Positions 21,996 to 26,801 of a DNA stretch of 26,801 nt are shown in pieces (positions within the stretch are counted from its first letter, which is position 1; the number at the start of each line of letters is the position of its first letter). Under the pieces are notes generated by a model. That model saw only the letters and a list, made by a program, of their open reading frames with translations, did not search any database and was not told the origin of the DNA. Origin of the DNA: RGIG8767 sp964531805 (GTDB taxonomy: Bacteria; Bacillota; Clostridia; Lachnospirales; Lachnospiraceae); NCBI GenBank assembly GCA_964531805.1, contig CAZHGE010000030.1, forward strand, positions 1 through 26,801, written 5' to 3'. Both the position numbers and the translations under genes were made by a program.

Positions 21996-23012
21996 ATGGT
22001 ATCACTAAAAGACATATCAGCTGCGTGTGGCGTCTCCGTGGCAACCGTTAGTAAAGCTCTTAACGATCACAAAGACGTTGGAGAAGAAACAAAGTTACAT
22101 ATTAAAGAAACAGCTAAGAAAATGGGATATTTCCCAAATGCTTCAGCTAGAGCGCTTCGAACGAATCGAAGCAACAGTATCGGAGTACTTTTTGTAGATG
22201 AGATTCCACAGAGTGGTCTTACGCATGACTACTTCTCACATATACTTGACAGTTTCAAGATAACTGTGGAGGCCCAGGGATATGACATAACATTTATTAA
22301 CTGCAACAAAAACAGAAAGAATATAATGTCATACCTTGAACATTGTAAATATCGAAATGTAGACGGTGTGTTGATTGCCTGCGTAGATTTCGCAGATAAA
22401 GAGATTAACGAATTGCTCAAAAGTGACATACCGGTAGTAACAATAGATTATGTTTTTAACAACAAATTGGCGGTGACATCTGATAATGTAAAAGGAATCA
22501 GAGATTTGGTTACATATATATATGAGCAGGGACACCGCAAAGTTGCATATATTCATGGACAGAAATCTTCAGCCGTTACGGACTCAAGGATTAAAAGTTT
22601 TTACAAAACGGCAGCAGAAGTTGGGCTTGAGATAGATGAAGACTATATAATAGAAGGTCTTTACCGAGATGCTCAAAATGCTGAGAAACTAACGGCTAGA
22701 TTGTTAGATATGAAGGAACGACCGACATGTATCATTTATCCTGATGACTTGTGTGCGATGGGTGGAAGAAATGAGATTCGGTCAAGAGGGCTTAGGATTC
22801 CGGAAGATATATCCATTGCAGGATATGATGGGATTAAGATAACCCAGCAGATTGAACCGCAGCTTACAACAATCTATCAAGATACAAGAATGATAGGAAG
22901 AGTTGCTGCAGAGAATCTGATTAATCAAATTGAAAAACCAAAGAGTTCTTTGATTGAACATGTAGTTGTCGAAGGCAATCTGATTCGGGGACGGTCCGTA
23001 AGGAAGTTATAA
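21996..23012 (+). CDS. LacI-family transcriptional regulator of the cellodextrin locus
   Basis: A 338-aa regulator. The N-terminal helix-turn-helix and hinge are clear (SLKDISAACGVSVATVSKAL at 3-22, then GYFPNASARALRTNRSNSIGVLF). The rest is a periplasmic-binding-protein-like effector domain (IAGYDGIKITQQIEPQLTTI near the end). ATG 21996 is chosen because AAGGAGGAG precedes it; an in-frame TTG 14 codons earlier has no ribosome site. It lies between cellobiose phosphorylase and a sugar importer, so the likely effector is cellobiose or a cellodextrin (inference). Two identical operator-like sites flank its promoter region. Confidence 0.93.
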   Translation: MVSLKDISAACGVSVATVSKALNDHKDVGEETKLHIKETAKKMGYFPNASARALRTNRSNSIGVLFVDEIPQSGLTHDYFSHILDSFKITVEAQGYDITFINCNKNRKNIMSYLEHCKYRNVDGVLIACVDFADKEINELLKSDIPVVTIDYVFNNKLAVTSDNVKGIRDLVTYIYEQGHRKVAYIHGQKSSAVTDSRIKSFYKTAAEVGLEIDEDYIIEGLYRDAQNAEKLTARLLDMKERPTCIIYPDDLCAMGGRNEIRSRGLRIPEDISIAGYDGIKITQQIEPQLTTIYQDTRMIGRVAAENLINQIEKPKSSLIEHVVVEGNLIRGRSVRKL

Positions 23013-23097
23013 GGAATCAGAAAAAGGTAACACAAAAGTGTTATTTAGCCGGCTTGCCGGTTTAAATAAAAAAATATTATAAGTGGAGGAAATTATA

Positions 23098-24495
23098 ATG
23101 AAAAAGAAATTACTCAGTGCATTACTGAGCGTTGCTATGGTAGCTACTTTATTAGTAGGCTGTGGCGGCACAGAAGAAGCAGCTCCTGCAGAAGATGCAG
23201 CAGCAGTTGAAGAAGCAGCTCCTGCAGATGATGCAGCAGCAGAAGAAGCAGCTCCAGCAGATGACGCAGCATCTGCAGAACCTTTCTACATCTACTCTTG
23301 GAACACAGAGTTACAGGAAAGATTAGCATATGTATTTGCTAAATATCCTGAAATCGAAGAAAGAGTTGTTTATGTTAACGTTGGTGACTCTGGTGTATAC
23401 CAGGAAAAAATCGATGCATTATTAGCTACACCAGATGCAGAAGATTATCCTGACTTAATGGCTACAGAAGCAGCTTACATCATGAAATACACAAACTCTG
23501 ATTACACATTAGCTGTAACAGATCTTGGTTTAACAGATGCAGACTTAGCTGAAATGTATCCATATACAATTCAGATCGCAACTGACCAGAGAGACGGATC
23601 TTTAAAGGGTGTTTCATGGCAGTCATGTCCAGGTGCTTACATGTACAGAAGAAGCTTAGCTGAACAGTACTTAGGAACATCTGATCCTGCAGAAGTTCAG
23701 GAATACGTTAAAGACTGGCCTACATTCATTGAAACAGCTAAATTAATCAATGAAAAATCAGGCGGTGCTACAAAGATCATCTCTTCTAACGATGACGTAC
23801 AGAACGTATTCTGGTCTAACAAGTCTTCACCATGGGTTGATGACAACAAGAACTTCGTTTATGACGAAACACTTGATACAATGATGGACGTTTACTATGA
23901 ATTAGAGCAGAACGATTTATCTGCTAAGACAACATGTTGGTCAGAAGAATGGAACGCTGGTCCTTCTACAGACGGTGTATTCTCTTACTTCGGATGTACA
24001 TGGTTCTTACACTGGACAATCAAAGCTAACTGTGGTGGTGCTGCAGTAGGCGAAGGTACATTCGGTGACTGGGCTATGTGTCAGGGACCTCAGCCATACT
24101 ACTGGGGTGGTACATGGTTATGTGCAATGGCTGGATGTTCAGATCCTGCATTAGCTGGACAGATCATGAAAGCTCTTTGCTGTGACACAGAACTTATGAC
24201 AACAATGGCAGAAGAAACTCTTGACTATGTAAACAACAAAACAGCTATGAAGACATTATCAGACGCTGGTAAGGGTGCTTACGACTTCTTAGGCGGACAG
24301 GACTTCATCGCTATGTTCTCTCCTTTAGCAGAGGATATCGATGTTTCTTGGATGTCAGCATACGATCAGAAAGTTAACGAATTATTCGTTGGCCAGGCTC
24401 AGTCTTATGCTAAGGGTGAAAAGGATAAAGAAACAGCAGTAGCTGACTTCAAGACAGCTGTAGCTGATATGTATCCAGATATCACAGTAGAATAA
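23098..24495 (+). CDS. Sugar ABC transporter solute-binding lipoprotein (CUT1 type)
   Basis: A 465-aa extracellular solute-binding protein, family 1. The signal peptide ends in a lipobox LLVGC (Cys22). Residues about 26-62 are an Ala/Glu/Asp/Pro linker of three repeats (EEAAPADDAAA-like) that holds the binding domain away from the membrane. The mature domain follows (FYIYSWNTELQERLAYVF, then MYRRSLAEQYLG, ending AVADMYPDI). Codon choice is more uniform than in neighbours (TTA, AAC, TTC, ACA preferred), as in a highly expressed gene. GGAGG precedes ATG 23098; GTG 23083 overlaps that site. The ligand is inferred to be cellobiose/cellodextrin from the neighbouring phosphorylase. Confidence 0.92.
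   Translation: MKKKLLSALLSVAMVATLLVGCGGTEEAAPAEDAAAVEEAAPADDAAAEEAAPADDAASAEPFYIYSWNTELQERLAYVFAKYPEIEERVVYVNVGDSGVYQEKIDALLATPDAEDYPDLMATEAAYIMKYTNSDYTLAVTDLGLTDADLAEMYPYTIQIATDQRDGSLKGVSWQSCPGAYMYRRSLAEQYLGTSDPAEVQEYVKDWPTFIETAKLINEKSGGATKIISSNDDVQNVFWSNKSSPWVDDNKNFVYDETLDTMMDVYYELEQNDLSAKTTCWSEEWNAGPSTDGVFSYFGCTWFLHWTIKANCGGAAVGEGTFGDWAMCQGPQPYYWGGTWLCAMAGCSDPALAGQIMKALCCDTELMTTMAEETLDYVNNKTAMKTLSDAGKGAYDFLGGQDFIAMFSPLAEDIDVSWMSAYDQKVNELFVGQAQSYAKGEKDKETAVADFKTAVADMYPDITVE
23173..23274 (+). repeat. In-frame tandem repeat in the binding-protein linker
   Basis: Three units of 36, 33 and 33 bases, each starting GAAGAAGCAGCTCC and encoding EEAAPA[E/D]DAA. All lengths are multiples of three, so copy-number changes would keep the frame and vary linker length. 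Confidence 0.85.
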
Positions 24496-24530
24496 TCTGC
24501 AAGAATAACGAAACATAGTTATTAATTAAG

Positions 24531-24558
24531 CTGTACCGGCGTGAAAGCGCCGGTACAG
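24531..24558 (+). other. Stable hairpin just after the binding-protein gene
   Basis: CTGTACCGGCG pairs perfectly with CGCCGGTACAG (11 bp, 6-base loop). No U-tract follows, so it is more likely a 3'-end stabiliser of the binding-protein mRNA than a terminator. Confidence 0.65.
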
Positions 24559-24577
24559 ATATATTAAAAAGAAAAAC

Positions 24578-24605
24578 AGACTTCCTTGATAAGTCTTTTT
24601 TAATG
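24578..24605 (+). terminator. Weak terminator between binding protein and permeases
   Basis: AGACTT pairs with AAGTCT around a 7-base loop, followed by T6 with a second T5 run soon after. The short stem predicts partial read-through, which would give more binding protein than permease. Confidence 0.5.
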
Positions 24606-24666
24606 TTTTTCAGCGTAATTTGATATAAGGACTAAGAATAAAAATATTAAAAAAGGCCTATCAAGG
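24584..24666 (+). repeat. 20-bp inverted repeat overlapping the weak terminator
   Basis: CCTTGATAAGTCTTTTTTAA (24584-24603) is complementary to TTAAAAAAGGCCTATCAAGG (24647-24666) except two positions that can form G-U or mismatch pairs. The left arm contains the 3' half of the terminator stem, so the two structures exclude each other. Confidence 0.6.
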
Positions 24667-24697
24667 TCTTAAAACAAAAAATAAAGGATGTGGGAAA

Positions 24698-25708
24698 ATG
24701 CAGAAAAAACAAAAAAGAAAAACAGTTGAATACGGCAGATACGGTGTCTATTTCATTATTCCGTTTTTCCTTGTATTCGCTATTTGGCAGTTGTGGCCAT
24801 TGGCTTACACAATTGGCTTAGGCTTCTGTGAGAACTATGTAGATACTATGTTCAATACAGAAATTGGACCTACTTTTAATGGACTTGAAAATATTAAGAA
24901 TGCATTGGTAAGTAAAGATGGTATTTTATTTGATACTTTTACTTGTGAGTCTATTGCAACCACAATTATTATGTGGATCATGGGCTTTATTCCACAGATT
25001 TTACTGGCATTACTCTTAGCTGTTTGGTTTACAGATACAAAGGTTAAATTAAAAGCACAGGGTGCCTATAAGATCATGGTATTTATGCCAAATATTATTA
25101 CAGCAGCAACCGTTTCCGTATTGTTTGCTTCTATTTTGAACTATCCAAATGGACCAGTTAACCAGGTTCTTATGCAGTTTGGATGGATTCAGGAACCAAT
25201 TTTATTCTTACAGACTAGATGGATCACACGAGGAGTAGTTGGATTTATCAACTTCTGGATGTGGTATGGAAATACGATGATCGTATTAACAGCTGGTGTA
25301 TTAGGTATCAGTCCTTCCTTATTTGAAGCAGCTCGTGTAGATGGTGCTACTGGTGGACAGATTTTCAGACAGATTACATTACCGTTACTTCGTCCAATTA
25401 TGTTATTCTCATTAGTAAACTCTGCAATCGGTGGTTTACAGATGTTCGATATTCCTAAGTTATTAACAGCATCTGGATTTGGTGATCCGGACTTTGCTAC
25501 AAGAACCATTACTATGTATATCAGACAGACTGCATTTACAGGTGGACGTAACATGGGTATGGCTTCTGCATCTTCAATCGTATTGTTTGTTGTAACATTA
25601 TTCTTCAGTTTACTCTTATTCTATATTATGAGAGATAAAGATGCGATTAAAGAAAAGAAAGCAATAAAAGCAGCGCAGAAAGCGCTTGCAGCAAAGGAGG
25701 CTAAATAA
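24698..25708 (+). CDS. Sugar ABC transporter permease, MalF/UgpA-like
   Basis: A 336-aa inner-membrane subunit with six or so helices. The cytoplasmic EAA loop that docks the ATPase is at about 210 (EAARVDGATGGQIFRQITLPLLRP). The N-terminus is basic (KKQKRKTVEYGRYG) and the C-terminus ends in a Lys/Ala-rich tail (KEKKAIKAAQKALAAKEAK). AAAGGATG precedes the ATG. Its stop directly abuts the next permease start, whose ribosome site lies within the end of this gene, so the two are translationally coupled. It forms the channel with the next gene product. Confidence 0.94.
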   Translation: MQKKQKRKTVEYGRYGVYFIIPFFLVFAIWQLWPLAYTIGLGFCENYVDTMFNTEIGPTFNGLENIKNALVSKDGILFDTFTCESIATTIIMWIMGFIPQILLALLLAVWFTDTKVKLKAQGAYKIMVFMPNIITAATVSVLFASILNYPNGPVNQVLMQFGWIQEPILFLQTRWITRGVVGFINFWMWYGNTMIVLTAGVLGISPSLFEAARVDGATGGQIFRQITLPLLRPIMLFSLVNSAIGGLQMFDIPKLLTASGFGDPDFATRTITMYIRQTAFTGGRNMGMASASSIVLFVVTLFFSLLLFYIMRDKDAIKEKKAIKAAQKALAAKEAK

Positions 25709-25709
25709 T

Positions 25710-26582
25710 ATGAACGAACAGAATAAAAAAGAAGGCAGCTTAAGTGCTCATATTTTAGTTTCCAAAATTTTTAGAAATTTTGTATGTGTTTTCCTTTGTG
25801 TTTTAAGTATTATTCCTTTTTGGATTATGATTGCAAATGCAACAAGAGCCAGTGTTGATATTCAGTCTCATTTTTCACTGATTCCTTCAACACACCTTTT
25901 TGAGAACTTCCAGAAGTTATTGTATCAGTGTAATGAAAATGTTCCATTGTATCAGTATATGATTAACAGTTTTATTATCGCTGGTTTCAGTACAATTATT
26001 ACTGTATATTTCTCATCTATGACAGCATATGGTGTTACAGTATACAAATTTAAAGGTGCTAATGCGGTTTGGGCATTTATTATGGCAATCATGATGATTC
26101 CTCAGCAGGTATCATCTATCGGTTTCTATAAAATGGTATATGGATGGGGAATGAGTAATAACTATATTCCTTTAATTATCCCAGCTATTGCAGCTCCAGC
26201 AACTGTATTCTTTATGAGACAGTTTATGGTAAGTTCTTTACCACTTGAAATTATCGATGCGGCTCGTATCGATGGTTCTAAAGAATTTGCAACATTTAAT
26301 AGAATTGCAATGCCATTGTTAAAACCAGCCGTTGCAACACAGTGTATCTTCGCTTTCATTGGTTCATGGAACAACTTATATACTCCTTCCATGATTTTAT
26401 CTAAGCAGGATAAATATACATTACCAATGTTTATTCAGTTATTACGTGGTGAACGTTTCCGTTCCGACTACGGTATCATTTACATAGGTCTTGTTATCAC
26501 TGTATTACCAATCTTTATTGTATACTTTGCATTGTCAAAATACATCATTGCCGGTGTTGCTCTTGGTGGTGTAAAAGAATAA
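25710..26582 (+). CDS. Sugar ABC transporter permease, MalG/UgpE-like
   Basis: A 290-aa inner-membrane subunit of the carbohydrate importer, with six hydrophobic segments. The EAA-type loop is at about 183 (DAARIDGSKEFATFNRIAMPLLKP). The start at 25710 follows AAAGGAGG; an upstream in-frame ATG overlaps the previous gene and is not preferred. The operon ends here with a strong terminator and no ATPase gene, so an MsmK/MsmX-type shared ATPase is presumably supplied from elsewhere. Substrate inferred from the phosphorylase and regulator in the same locus. Confidence 0.94.
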   Translation: MNEQNKKEGSLSAHILVSKIFRNFVCVFLCVLSIIPFWIMIANATRASVDIQSHFSLIPSTHLFENFQKLLYQCNENVPLYQYMINSFIIAGFSTIITVYFSSMTAYGVTVYKFKGANAVWAFIMAIMMIPQQVSSIGFYKMVYGWGMSNNYIPLIIPAIAAPATVFFMRQFMVSSLPLEIIDAARIDGSKEFATFNRIAMPLLKPAVATQCIFAFIGSWNNLYTPSMILSKQDKYTLPMFIQLLRGERFRSDYGIIYIGLVITVLPIFIVYFALSKYIIAGVALGGVKE

Positions 26583-26594
26583 TTTTAAAAATCG

Positions 26595-26625
26595 ACACCT
26601 GCAGTTTATCTGCAGGTGTTTTTTT
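26595..26625 (+). terminator. Intrinsic terminator of the sugar importer operon
   Basis: ACACCTGCAG pairs perfectly with CTGCAGGTGT around TTTAT, followed by T7. Confidence 0.93.
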
Positions 26626-26660
26626 GACGAAAATTGTACAGAAAAAATCTACAATTCTTG

Positions 26661-26689
26661 TTGACAAATGATAAGGGATACAGTAAAAT
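26661..26689 (+). promoter_or_regulatory. Strong promoter of the tRNA-Phe transcript
   Basis: Perfect TTGACA (26661-26666), a 17-base spacer and TAAAAT (26684-26689). A leader of about 65 bases precedes the tRNA. Confidence 0.8.
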
Positions 26690-26761
26690 AATCGTTGTCG
26701 TGATTTGGTTGCGACGGATAATCCAGAAGAGAATCGATGGAGAAGGTCGTGACACGAAGTT

Positions 26762-26801
<40 letters not shown>

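Noticed and set aside
23173..23274. Alanine/glutamate repeat considered as a frameshift or sequencing error
   Set aside because: All repeat units are multiples of three, the frame is continuous from lipobox to mature domain, and such acidic linkers are common in binding lipoproteins.
26585..26761. Search for a small gene or riboswitch before tRNA-Phe
   Set aside because: Only the operon terminator, a strong promoter and a tRNA leader are visible.

Overview
The window looks like chromosomal DNA of a low-GC, Gram-positive gut anaerobe of the Clostridia, most likely family Lachnospiraceae. The evidence is the gene families (GH94 cellobiose phosphorylase with a LacI regulator and a CUT1-type sugar importer, MBOAT/DHHW pair, RsiV-like anti-sigma, T-box-controlled proS), strong AGGAGG ribosome sites, intrinsic terminators with U-tails and sigma-A-type promoters. 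The genus cannot be fixed from sequence reading alone. No integrase, transposase, phage structural gene or CRISPR array was seen.

Layout. 1-2640: tail of an unknown gene, a VOC/glyoxalase-fold protein, then a complete T-box leader (proline specifier CCA) controlling proS. 2665-3391: a long imperfect palindrome at the end of a C-terminally shortened RhuM-family gene whose promoter spacer holds a LexA-like box. 3556-6242: a structured leader, a radical SAM gene and a YeiH-type putative exporter, interrupted by an apparently perfect 624-bp tandem duplication that leaves both genes complete plus one partial copy of each. 6248-6782: hicB antitoxin whose hicA toxin has been reduced to its last 28 or so codons, while promoter and palindromic operator remain. 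7012-9018: a free-standing prolyl-tRNA deacylase (a second editing activity beside the INS domain of ProS) and ahcY. 9179-9304: a 41-aa membrane miniprotein with its own promoter, divergent from a YbgC-type thioesterase that has no Shine-Dalgarno of its own but lies behind a hairpin. 9996-12037: a single-pass membrane protein and a metallo-beta-lactamase-fold hydrolase.

12103-17039 is the most coherent functional block: an ECF sigma factor with a near-ideal autoregulatory promoter (TGAAAC-N17-CGTCT), an RsiV-like anti-sigma factor with a DUF3298-type domain, a lipoprotein, an MBOAT acyltransferase and a DHHW/SGNH-type partner. In Bacillus subtilis, SigV/RsiV senses lysozyme and induces the O-acetyltransferase OatA. 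This locus may be an analogous envelope-acylation response built from MBOAT+SGNH parts; that link is inference.

17208-18848 encodes a PAS-degenerate GGDEF-EAL protein, predicted to be a c-di-GMP phosphodiesterase. 18981-26582 is a cellodextrin-use locus: cellobiose phosphorylase on the minus strand, divergent LacI regulator, solute-binding lipoprotein and two permeases. An exact 20-nt operator-like sequence occurs near both divergent promoters. The transporter ATPase is absent and is presumably a shared MsmK/MsmX-type protein encoded elsewhere. The window ends inside tRNA-Phe(GAA).
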